A DNA stretch of 64,000 nucleotides, from positions 18,731,631 through 18,795,630 of the forward strand of contig CM053802.1 of the NCBI GenBank assembly GCA_028671895.1. The letters are read 5' to 3'. Origin of the DNA: Oenanthe sinensis (lineage: Eukaryota > Streptophyta > Magnoliopsida > Apiales > Apiaceae). Below the pieces are notes generated by a model that searched no databases, had not been told where the DNA came from, and saw only the letters and a program-made list of their open reading frames with translations. A program made the translations under genes and the position numbers. Below, piece by piece: positions 24,705 through 34,785 of the stretch (the first letter of the stretch is position 1; each line of letters starts with the position of its first letter).

Positions 24705-25297
24705 CTATCAATTGAAAATTATATATTTTATTATTTTTGTTAAATTATTATATATTAGATATTTTGTTTGATTATTTGTATAAATTAATTATATAATTTG
24801 TAATTCATAAATCAAATAAATTTTTCTAAATAAATATTTTATAATTTTACATATTTATTTATTTATATAAATAAATTTCTTTTATTGTTATAACTAAATT
24901 ATAAAATAAATAAATTACATACTTGCAAACCAAATACAATTTTTTTATTTATATAAGAACTTTATAATGTAACGTAATTCCTTGGAAACGTGAGTTACTA
25001 AGTAACTATGGATTGTAAATCAAACTAGGCCTAAGTCGCAGTCGCTCTCGCTCTCTGAAACTCACCAAATTTATATATCAATAGTCCATGTGACAGAACC
25101 GACAAATTAAAATATTACTGTAGCATATCAAAGGTAAAAGTACTGTTACTATTGAGTACTGTATTTTTTAAAGATAATTTAACTAATATATTTTGAAGGG
25201 ATGAATAAAAATTCATCTTGCGCCCGACGGAGAAAGTCAAAGTACAAGCGTATTAGGACATTCCCCTGCGAAAATCCAGTTCAATAATAAAAAATAA

Positions 25298-26247
25298 GAC
25301 AAAATAGCACTTTGCACCCCTTTTAAATATTCATTTTTTCGATTTAATCCTAAACTATTATTTGTTACAATGTACATCCCATAGCTAATAAATTTAATTC
25401 AATTCGCACCCCTCTGGTTAACTCCCGTTAACTTTTAACAGTCAACGTTACTTTATTTCGATCGGCAGCCATAACCGAAAACGAAACCAAACAAAACAAA
25501 AACCCCAAAAACCTAAACCCTAACCCCACTTTCTTCACCGCCAACTCACTCACAAACGACTTCGACGGCGTCTTCCCCCACCACGTCCCTGAACTCCTCA
25601 CTCCACCGCCACCACCGCCACTCTTTGGCTTCGTAATCGAGACCGGATCAGTCGGGACGGACCGGGTCGAGGCGGCTGAGAAACTGGTGACCGTTGTGGG
25701 AGAAGCGTGTGATTGAAGAGGCGGTGAGCAATGCAAACTGAGGTGTTCTGATGCATCATCGTGATCAAGAGATGAGCGACAAGATGAAAGTGAAGAATCA
25801 GGTGGGGAACCCAAATGGTTTTGATTAGAATTAGGAGGATTAGTTATATCTGAGACTCTCCACTGTTTTTCATTTTTCTCCATGTATGTATGTATGTTAG
25901 ATTGTAAGTATAGTTTGAGGTAGAGTAGACAAGAACATAAATTAGTTTTTCATCTAGTAAAGTAAACAAAGAGATAGATACGCCTGAAGCTCTACTCTCT
26001 AAACTGCACTTTGTAAGCTTACACACGAAGCAAAGTGTCATATTCCCTTTTCGGTTTGTGAGTGGTTTCGGTTATTGCCATTACTCGGTCAAAGTAACGT
26101 TGACTGTTAAAAGTTAACGGGAGTTAACCAGAGGGGTGCGAATTGAATTAAATTTATTAGCTATGGGATGTACATTGTAACAAATAATAGTTTAGGATTA
26201 AATCGAAAAAGTGAATATTTAAAAGGGGTGCAAAGTGCTATTTTGTC
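25298..26247. mobile_element. Pack-MULE: Mutator-like element carrying a captured gene fragment
   Basis: The terminal inverted repeats are 157 bp long (25298-25454 and 26091-26247) and differ by about one base. They start GACAAAATAGCACTTTGC. The flanks are AAAAAATAA on both sides (25289-25297 and 26248-26256), a perfect 9-bp target duplication, which is the Mutator signature. The interior (25455-26090) is not transposase but the first exon of a CASP-like gene (separate entry). The near-identical TIRs indicate a recent insertion. It is non-autonomous. Confidence 0.9.
25428..25883 (-). pseudogene. CASPL4A: Captured CASP-like protein (CASPL4A-type) exon 1 fragment
   Basis: CASP-like proteins are four-span plant membrane proteins related to Casparian-strip scaffolds. 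The open frame of 151 residues has a Ser/Pro-rich N-terminal half, then GGGGGGVRSS, then VKKVGLGFRFLGFLFCLVSF ending SVMAADRNK. The last part is the first membrane helix and the conserved SVMAAD motif of the CASPL4A group. It breaks off there, and the last residues (from about VTLTVKS) are read out of the transposon's inverted repeat. Helices two to four are missing. The frame is intact, which fits recent capture; it could be transcribed as a chimera but is unlikely to make a working protein. Confidence 0.75.
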
Positions 26248-26931
26248 AAAAAATAATTATATTATGTTATCAATGTACCTTAAATTATACGTAAAAATCG
26301 TAGTGAACAAGTAACTTGGACCGATGAATATATTGGAGGAGTATTTAAATAACGTTTTATTTAAATAACCTAGACAATTACTCCATAATTCTAATCTTTA
26401 TTAACTAATCTTTACCGTAATATTTCGTAATTCTATATTCTAAAAATTAGTTACTCTTCAAAAGTTTGTTGTACTCTACAAAGCTGACTGGCGGGCTTGG
26501 TTGGTTTTGACTTTCGACCTAAAATGTACAACATTTATAGTTTTATACCGAGTCCTAAAAGATGGATGAGCATCAAAAAGATTATAATACTTTTAATTAT
26601 TAAAACTATTAAAAAAATTAATATTAAATGACTATACTCTCGTACTAGAGAATTTCAATTTCGTGGAAAATACTAAAGAGTGAGAATGTTTGACAAAATT
26701 GAGAGCGTGACTTCCATTCAAACTTCCTATACCTCGGGGACGCCAATGGCCAATCAGACACTTAACTTAATTTTCTAGAAATTTAAGTAAAATATTGGGA
26801 AAATTCAGAGTACTAAGAAAGTTCAACTTTCAAGAAAAGATCAATTTTCACGTCCAGCTAAAAAAGCATTTACTATAAGGTCGTGTGGAACTTGATGTTT
26901 GAATATTGGGGCTGTTTGGCGAATGATTAAT

Positions 26932-27158
26932 CTCTCTTTTTAGAAATATTTGATATTTTACTTTTTGTCACACATTTTTAGAAATTTTAATTATACAATT
27001 AAAATTATTATTTTAATTTTTTTTTGAATAAAAATATTAAACTAAAATTTTTATTCAGAAAAAGAAAAATTAGAAAATAATAATTTTAACTATATAGTCA
27101 AAACTTTTTAAAATATGTGTTAAAAATTCAAACGTCAATTATTTTCAAACAGAGGGAG
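26932..27158. mobile_element. Stowaway-like MITE nested in a Tourist-like end
   Basis: The right end ACAGAGGGAG is followed by TA (27159-27160). The left end CTCTCTTTTTAGAAATATTTG pairs with it imperfectly. Two internal arms (AAATTTTAATTATA near 26995 and TAATTTTAACTATATAG near 27082) also pair. Immediately to the left, GGGGCTGTTTGGCG (26908-26921) looks like a Tourist-type terminus, so this seems to be one MITE inserted in another. Confidence 0.45.
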
Positions 27159-27721
27159 TAATAAGTTTATAATTTAAGTTAAAATTAATTAATTTATGTT
27201 TATTTGTTTAATAAATAAAATTGATTTATAATTAAATTAAAGTTAAATTCTGAAATCAGCTATTTATTTTAATTTACCTAATTCTTTATAAATTATAATC
27301 GGTTCAAATAAATTAGAACTTATAAATTATTATTAAATATTTATTTTATTTTAAATAATTAATATAATATATTCAAGTCAAACACTTTCCTAAGGTCAAT
27401 CTTCATCATCCTTGTTCTCTTACCTACAATCAATCTAAACAAACAATTAGAGATATTATTGAAATTGGAGCATTATTTGTTTTAATAAACTATATTATAG
27501 AAATTACACATTATTTGTTTGCTACTGTTTTATACACTTGTCAGTCCTTTACTTACGGTTCATATTTTGCTAATTCGCATTAAGCTTTTACTTTTATGTT
27601 ATGGAGTATGCAAATCAGTAAATGTTTCCATACAAAATCTAGAAGTGACTATTTAAGTGAAACTTCAAAGTAAAAATGAACCCTGATTTCCCCAAAATTA
27701 ATTGTAACTAGCACTAAAATT

Positions 27722-27744
27722 CGTGCAATGCACGGGTCTCTAGT
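27722..27744. other. Possible Helitron 3' end (hairpin plus CTAG)
   Basis: A short GC-rich hairpin CGTGCAATGCACG (27722-27734) lies in AT-rich DNA and is followed by GGTCTCTAG then T. Plant Helitrons end in a small hairpin and CTRR before a T. A second CTAG lies just left (ACTAGCAC at about 27708), so the orientation is ambiguous. No 5' end was found. Confidence 0.3.
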
Positions 27745-29429
27745 TTAAATTATATTTTTTATCATATTATTTAATTTATTTATAGTTTTTTAATTTAAGT
27801 ATTTTATATATACTTTTTGAAATTTTATTATTTTAGATTTGACTGTATATTTTAATAGACTTTTAATATTTTAATAATATTTTTTTACTAATACACACAA
27901 CCACACACATAATATATATTATATATGATCATATATTTAAAATTTAATCTTAATTATAACTCGAGTCTATATTTTATTTTAATCTTGTTTTATATTTTAT
28001 TTTATTTGAATGGGAAATCTAATATAAAATTATAAAGGTAATATAATATATTTGATCTTATATATAATATCGTATTTTAATCAAATTATGATTAATTTAA
28101 AAGTTAAAATAAAAATAAATATTTGATAAGATGAGATTTGATGGCTGCCTGACTTATATAATAAGAGTTTGAAATTAAAATCAAAATTTTAGTTAGCTGA
28201 TTAGTTATGACCATATATTTGATTTGACAAAAGAGATTAGAGGGTTCGATTCTTCCTAGCAACATAAATCTCCTTGATTTTTAGCATTAATTAAAAAGTA
28301 GTGGCATCTTTGTTATTTTATATAAAATTGAGGTAGATTTATAATTTTAAAGCCATTTTATTCGCTCAATTTGCCATTTATGTTGGCATATTATATATAT
28401 AGAAACAGATAAATCCTTCACGTTATACACATTAAAAATGCACTTCATTTAGAGGGGGTAATTTTGGATTCTGGGTCGGGTTCGTGTCGGGTCAGATTGT
28501 ATTTCAGTTTGATTTTTTCCTAACCATAACCCGTATCTACCAGATTCGTGTCGGGTTTCGGGTCATTTCAGATTTCATCTCCTCTAATTTTTTTTTAAGT
28601 AATTGAAAACATACTCCAATATTATATATTCTTTCTATTCCGATTTATATGAATTGATTGCTTTTGCACAAATTTTAAGATAAAACAGTTCATTTGTCTT
28701 TCATTCCACGTGAAAGTTACAGTTCAAATGTATAATATGTATTGTACCCACTTTTGTTAGGTGTAAAAAAGGGCAGAACATGTATAAAAAATGGTTATTA
28801 TTGTTAAATAATTATGAACCAACTAACGAGTCTCTATCATTGCAAATGAAGGTTATTTTTTTATAGTTAAATTTAATTATTTTAAACATAAAATATTTCA
28901 AAAGTAGGGTTATAAATAGAAGATTTATTAATTTTCGGGTTTCGGGTTCATGTCTGATTGTACCTGCTTGATTCAAGTTTGAATATTTACAGACTCAAAT
29001 TAGTATCGTTTGTATAATGATACAAACAATAACGGGGAAATCTAATATTCTCGGAATTCTTAACATTTTATCAGCTCTCAGCACTTCCTCCACATTGTGC
29101 CTCATTTTGGGTTTTAGGTCAAATGTAAGTTTCTAAAGTTAAATGATAAAAATTATTTTATTCAAATTTCTTCGTTACTATAATATCAGAAATCACATGA
29201 ATTTTAATGTTGGATACGTAGTTTCATATTCAAAAGTTGAAGTGCTAACACTTTTTCTAGAACAGAGTACAAAATTGTTATGTTTCATGTGTGATCACCG
29301 CAGAAGATCATCTTTCCTGTATTTTCAAAAGGATAATACAAACAAGAATTAAAAGCACTCCCTGCAGTGAGCCTCTGTAGTTAATCTGGCACTCCTTCAC
29401 AACATAACAAATCAGATTTATAATTCAAA

Positions 29430-30660
29430 GAGAGATTGACTACCAACCTCCGAACAAAATGTTTGAATACCAGCCACTACAATAAGGATAATTCCCTCTT
29501 TAATAGCCAACAGTTCGGCAGTTAGAGGCATGAGGGGGTGTTAATGGAGAAATCTGGTAATCAACGAAGATCGAAATTTTTTGCCGAAAAAAGAATTGAT
29601 GCTGTTGAATATCTCCCGAGTGTGGTGGTTTGTATGAAATTGGAAGCTGAGATTGCTAGGTTTCAGAATAACTAGAGATTTTTGTTCTCTGACAATTGTG
29701 AGCTCTAATAATTCCGACCCCCAACAATGTGTTTACGTACCTCTATTTATAGGAAAAATAGAGAATCAAACCCTCGTAATTCTTGGTAAAGCAGAAGCCC
29801 ATTAGGAGAACAGAACCCTAATTTAAGTTAAATTAAGTAACTGACAAAAGGAGACTTCCTGGAAGAGGACTCTATATTTGGGTTTGTTCGGATGAGTCAA
29901 AACTCAGTATAAGGTCCAAGGACTTCATGGATCCGATATTGATCCGGAGACCGTTGGCTTTAGCCGGTCCATTACAGCTATTTCCAAGGATACCTTGACT
30001 AGAGGTCATCACTAGATCCACCGCAAATATAGGTTACGTTCTAAGCCCCCAGACAAGGGTAACCCCGCCGGAATACAGAGAAAAGATCTTCCAAGATAAA
30101 ATTTACAGCACATCATAACTCCCTTACGAGGGAAATCCGAGAAATGTGGAACTATAGCCTTTGATAAGTATTGACTCCATAAATTACGGAGATATTATCA
30201 TGGCAAGATAGACAACTGTAGCACGCTCGACCGGATTCTCGAAGGAGAGGGCGCGCCCACCTTTCAGGGCCATCAACGCGCGTCTTCCTTCTACAAAAAC
30301 CACCTATAACAAGGGTTTTTTTTTCCAGAAAAGCACCCTTAGAAGCCAAAATATTGCCTTCGTTATTTCTAATAACTGCTCCCTACTCCAGTGCTAGACG
30401 TTCCTTGATCCTTGCATATGGCTGTATCTACATTAGCAACTTAAATTCCAGGCGGGGTGGGGGAGCAGACGGCCTAACGCTTGAGAAAACAATCTTAATA
30501 ATGTTTTTACATTCCTTTCCCCAATAATCTTGAAGAAAATTAGAGGCCCAATCTAGCAGAACTTGAGCGTCCAGTGTGTTTTCTTTTAAACACTTCTTCA
30601 TTTCTTCTGAGTCATGAACCAGGATTGCCAAACAAGGATGCACCAAAACTGAAAATTACC
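29430..30660 (-). pseudogene. LINE RNase H region split by an LTR insertion
   Basis: On the minus strand, about 30660-30312 reads DAQVLLDWASNFLQDYWGK, then APPPRLEFKL and, after frameshifts, NVDTAI and GAVIRNNEGNILASKGAFLE. This is the linker and start of a LINE RNase H-like domain (the usual PPP--FKLNVD start and G-GAVIR-N-G strand). The same domain continues from 29538 down to 29430 as MPLTAELLAIKEGI and FCSEVGSQSL. Between the two halves lies the LTR at 29539-30311. Frameshifts and stops show it is dead. Confidence 0.7.
29539..30311 (-). mobile_element. 773-bp solo LTR inserted in the LINE remnant
   Basis: On the plus strand it starts TGTTAATGG and ends CCTATAACA, giving inverted TGTTA/TAACA ends. 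It interrupts a LINE reading frame that resumes on the other side, which confirms the insertion. The flanking 5-mers (GGGGG at 29534-29538, AGGGT at 30312-30316) match only partly, so the target duplication has mutated or the ends are off by a base. A TATA box CTATAAATAGAGG on the minus strand (29739-29752) implies leftward orientation. No internal domains lie inside. Confidence 0.7.
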
Positions 30661-32181
30661 TCGGGTTAATTCCTTTGATACTTTAATTATGAAGAATGCA
30701 GGATCCTCTTCTAAGTGTCTTCTGTTAACATTTTTAAAACCACCCAATTTCCATAATTTCTTAATCTTCCCTGATATATATAAAATGAATGTATCTATAT
30801 AAATATATGTGTCTTGTGAGGCATTGATTTCTCATACATTTCTTTAACTTAATACTATTCCTCTATTTGTGTCTGCAATATCGATACATGACATCTGGCA
30901 TCTGGTCAGGTTGTCGTACAAGATTGGTGAATTCTACATTAAGTACATGATTGAATTAGATTGTGATGCATCAGCACCTTAATGAATGTCTTTTATGATG
31001 TGCAACTTCAGAGTGAGGTTACTAATTATTTTAAAGGTGAATTACAATAAATTTAAATAATCGAGTGCACATGTAGAAATGCCACAATAGTTATCTACTT
31101 GTGGCTTGTTGGTGCAGTGCCTGCATCTTGTTTATAGAATCTTTCATCAGTCCTATCTTGTCTTTCGAGTAAATCCCCTTGCATAGTTACAAATTGTTCC
31201 ATTGGATGCTCATACTTGTACTTGTTCTAGTAATCATTTCTTACGGTTCATCAACATTCTTCTATGTTTTTTTTCCCATGAATCTCTTCCAAATTTAGTT
31301 TCTAGCAAATACTTATATACTTGACATGTTGAATTACCTAGACCTCGCATCACCCTACCTTAGAAATTACAGAGTCTGGAGCCTTGTCATAGTCTCCGGC
31401 CGGGAAAAGTTCAAGAAAAATATTGACGAACAAAATCTTCACCACCCAACCCTTCCCCAATCTAAGAAAAATTTCTTAGATTGATCTTAACCCTTTATTT
31501 GAAATCAATCGGATAATTATAAATTTGAGTCTCAAGTTTTCACACATAAATAGTTTTCCATAGAATGTTACTCTACATTATAATATTAAATTAACTCCGA
31601 TTATCATGTGAGAAAACCTCGCTACTTGAAAACATTATTCCTGAGATATTACAAAATAAATTGGAAAAAATGGTCAAAATGCTTTATTTTGGTACTTTAT
31701 GACTCCAAAAATGCTAATTTCCGAGAATGTAGCACAAAATACCAACGAGACAGGTATCTAGAAGACACGCGGATCCATTTTTTGCCTTTGCTAAATTATT
31801 TATTGAAATTATATTTTTCCTAAAGACACGCATCTATATTTTTTATTTTTGTTTTTTCTAGAAAAAAAGGACGACGACACATGTTTATACATATATATCA
31901 CCCGTCCGATCATCATGCACATGTAAAGAATGCGTGACTACTTTTTTTGTTTCTTTGATCACATGCGTGACTACTTTTTTGAATAAAAAAGGTGATGCAC
32001 ATATTGGACAATGGACATCGCATATCTCTTTTATTCTGTGTGTGTATTTCACAGATATTTAGAACCCCGGCTGCACCCGCACCCAAACCAAACACCATCC
32101 CCTGAAGATATCATCGTCAACCCCCCCCCCCCCCCCCCCCTCCGTGTTCACTTTAACACTTGTCAATCACATTGTAATCAA
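30661..32181. other. Spacer and upstream region of the MGCC gene
   Basis: No gene is recognised. A perfect small palindrome (AATCTAAGAAA / TTTCTTAGATT) lies at about 31459-31481. The right end must hold the promoter and leader of the gene starting at 32182, including the C20 run at 32121-32140. Confidence 0.5.
32121..32140. repeat. C20 homopolymer in the leader of the MGCC gene
   Basis: Twenty consecutive C residues, 41 bases before the chosen start codon. The length may be unreliable in sequencing. Confidence 0.85.
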
Positions 32182-33021
32182 ATGGGCTGCTGTGAAAGCA
32201 CCCCCATCTCAACCCACCCCACTAAGCCCACCACAACTCCACCTCCACAACCACCACAGCCCAAATCTACCCTCATTACCCTTCCCCAATCTCCACCACC
32301 AGCACCTGAAGAAGAAGAAGAAACAGTCAAAGAAGTCCTCTCTGAAACACCTATCTCTAAACCACCACCAACCCCACCTCAAATCACCATCACTGGCCCA
32401 ACCCCTGATGTTAAAATCAAGAAAAATGAGCCCATTAATCTCACAAAGCCCACTGAACAAGAGCTCACTACAGTCTCTGAAATCTCAGAGGTCTCAGAGT
32501 TTTGTAGCTTCTCAGGCAGCTTTTCTACTACTACACTCAATGAGAAAGATGATGGTGAGGTTACTCAGCGAGTGGGCCCACGTTCTCCGAGAAAATGCAG
32601 TTACTCCGGTGATGTGAGAAAAGAAAGGGGGCCCACTAGATCCAAAAGGGGTGGTGGTGGGGGTCAGGTTGGGAGGTCTTCTAGACCAGTTGTTCAAGGG
32701 AGGAACAATACGACGCCGCATCGGAGGAATGTGGGGCCTACTAATGGGGTTGTCCGAAGGGATACCGGTGAGGTGTCTCTGAGGAGGTCGAGGTCACCGG
32801 CGCCACGTGGAGAGCGAGGTGGGCCAGGTGGGAGGAGTGTTGGACAGAAAGGGGTAACGGGTAGTGGTGTGACCGGTCAAGCCGGTTGCAAGTCACCTGT
32901 GAGAAAAGTTGAGGAGAGTCAAAGGAAAGTGGAGAAACAAGACGACGGCGTTTTGCCAGAGAATGGGAGTGAGTCACTTGAGAATCCTCTTGTTTCACTC
33001 GAGTGTTTTATTTTCTTATAA
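32182..33021 (+). CDS. Acylated, disordered basic protein (MGCC...SLECFIFL type), function unknown
   Basis: Single-exon gene of 279 residues. I chose the ATG at 32182, giving MGCCESTP; Gly2 followed by Cys3 and Cys4 is the standard N-myristoylation plus palmitoylation signal, so the protein is probably anchored to the plasma membrane. The in-frame ATG at 32011 would run through the C20 tract and is less likely. Residues about 13-110 are rich in Pro, Thr and Glu. The middle (about 110-135) is Ser-rich (SEISEVSEFCSFSGSFS). The C-terminal half is Arg/Gly/Ser-rich with SPRKCSYSGD and several RSRSPAPR-type motifs. It ends NPLVSLECFIFL, a tail I recall from other plant proteins of this build. It could be named serine/arginine repetitive matrix-like, but no biochemical role can be read from the sequence. 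Confidence 0.8.
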   Translation: MGCCESTPISTHPTKPTTTPPPQPPQPKSTLITLPQSPPPAPEEEEETVKEVLSETPISKPPPTPPQITITGPTPDVKIKKNEPINLTKPTEQELTTVSEISEVSEFCSFSGSFSTTTLNEKDDGEVTQRVGPRSPRKCSYSGDVRKERGPTRSKRGGGGGQVGRSSRPVVQGRNNTTPHRRNVGPTNGVVRRDTGEVSLRRSRSPAPRGERGGPGGRSVGQKGVTGSGVTGQAGCKSPVRKVEESQRKVEKQDDGVLPENGSESLENPLVSLECFIFL

Positions 33022-33485
33022 GCGACGTCGTTTGGTGTAGTCAGTCTTACTCGAGCAAAAATGTTACTTTTCGTACTGCCCTATTTCTAACTTATCCACT
33101 AGCAAAATTTATAGATATCAAGTAGTATTTTGCAAGTGTCTAAAATTGTTGTATAAACTTCTCCGGATCAAAAATTTAATAATAGATCATACGTTTGTTT
33201 TCTTCGTTTGATGACATTTCTTGTTGTAGCAAGTAGTATAGGGTATTTCATTTTGAGCGACAACTCTTAAAATGCATCTCAAAATTATTATGACGCATTA
33301 TATTATATATTTTAATTAATGATGTACATATTTATAAAAGATGTTTATTTTATTTTTTAGGAGAAAATGGATAATAAACTGACATTTCAGTATTTGAGAT
33401 TTTTTGTAAAACACATGCATTTTTCAACTGGACACCAATCACAAATCAAATTGTTGGATAAATTTATTTGATGATAAAATTTAAT

Positions 33486-33948
33486 GGATATTCTCTGTTA
33501 TAAAATTGGTTTTTATCAAAGATACCATTACATTTTGAATTTGTATTCATGGTACTCTCAAACTTATAAATTGTTATTCGTGATACATTTATGTTAACCA
33601 AATATTAAGAAAACACCCAATTTTAAGAGTACCACTGCTAAAATTCAATTTTATGATCGTATCAAAAAAAAAAATTCTTTAAATTTTATGAATATATTAA
33701 TTTGAATTACTAATATTAATATCATATTGTACATTATTTAATATGGTAAAAACTATTAACTATTGCTGAACATCATTTTAATTGGTACCAGAATCATAGA
33801 TTTATAGGTGCCTCTTAACATTTATCTAATAAAAGTGTACCGTGAAAAAAAAATCTATAAATTTGAGAGTACTATGAATAGAACACAAAAATGTAATACT
33901 ACCATTGATAAAAATCAATTTTACCATGATAACATAGAGAATATACCT
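33486..33948. mobile_element. MULE-type MITE with 9-bp target duplication
   Basis: A 463-bp element flanked by AAATTTAAT on both sides (33477-33485 and 33949-33957). Its ends are inverted: GGATATTCTCTGTTAT on the left and ATAACATAGAGAATATACCT on the right. Pairing continues imperfectly for about 90 bp (TTTTTATCAAAGATACCATT against AATACTACCATTGATAAAAA). The 9-bp duplication points to Mutator transposase. It is non-coding. Confidence 0.8.
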
Positions 33949-34735
33949 AAATTTAATTGATAATGTTATCAAATTTAATTGATATTTTTATCAAATTTGA
34001 ATAAGAAAATATGTTAAATAATATTATCGAATTAGAATAAAAAAATGTTAAATAAAGTTAACGAATATTGTATAATATGTTATAAGAAATTGTTCAAGTC
34101 GAAGTTTAATAGTAAAAACTTTAGATTTTTAATGAATAAAGTTGTAAAATATTACATTATTAAATTAAGGTTTGATCTCTGTTTAATTCAGACTCGGTAA
34201 ATTTAATTTAATATATTATTAAGTTTGAGATCGAATAAAAAATTATGTTTAATAATATTATTGAACATTATTTGATCTAATAATAAATTGTTCGAATTTG
34301 ATAAGAAATTAATAATTTTTTAATAGACTATCAAGTTTATAGAGTAAAAAATTGCACAAAAATTGTATAGAATTATGTAATACAATTTTTTTAAACTCTC
34401 CCTGGAAAAAATCTTACAGAGATAATTTTTATCTATATAAGCCCTTACAGTTGGACTTTGCCATTGTATTCAAGTGTACTGAACAGTGAATAGGGATTTA
34501 ATTTGATTTCAATTTAAAAATAAAATAGAGAATAAAATGACACAGTACCAAAATAGAGTATAATGTTAAAAATTGAAATGAAAGATGAAATATGGAGGCG
34601 TTCAAGTAATTTTGGATTTGTTGGGAGTATGATATACTGGTTGCTTCTTTTGGAAGCAAAAATATTTAAGAAAGTGAATACTGGGGTATTGGGGTTAGGA
34701 AGTTTGGTTAGAGATTGCGAAAAGTTTATTGGGAT

Positions 34736-34785
34736 GCGAGCCTAGTAAAATACACTAAACGCGAGCCTAGTAAAATACACTAAAC
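34736..34785. repeat. Perfect 2 x 25-bp tandem duplication
   Basis: GCGAGCCTAGTAAAATACAC followed by TAAAC occurs twice without change (34736-34760 and 34761-34785). Confidence 0.95.

Larger units (their letters stand above)
21096..25297. other. AT-rich MITE-bearing spacer
   Basis: No gene is recognised. The stretch holds the MITEs at 21239, 22416 and 23598 (listed separately) and TA microsatellites at about 24297-24317 and 24668-24701. The rest is very AT-rich, with no sustained reading frame. Confidence 0.55.
26257..29400. other. AT-rich spacer with MITE remnants
   Basis: No gene is recognised. It contains a Stowaway-like MITE inside a Tourist-like start (about 26908-27158) and a possible Helitron end at about 27722-27744; both are listed separately. 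About 28455-28585 is a run of CGGGTTCGTGTCGGGT-like motifs of unknown origin. Short open frames here are not supported by any family resemblance. Confidence 0.5.

Noticed and set aside
28235..28262. GGGTTCGATTCTTCC, resembling a pol III B box
   Set aside because: No A box lies upstream and there is no tRNA fold.
32144..32998. Other-frame and minus-strand open frames across the MGCC gene
   Set aside because: They are low-complexity shadows of the Pro- and Arg-rich coding frame.
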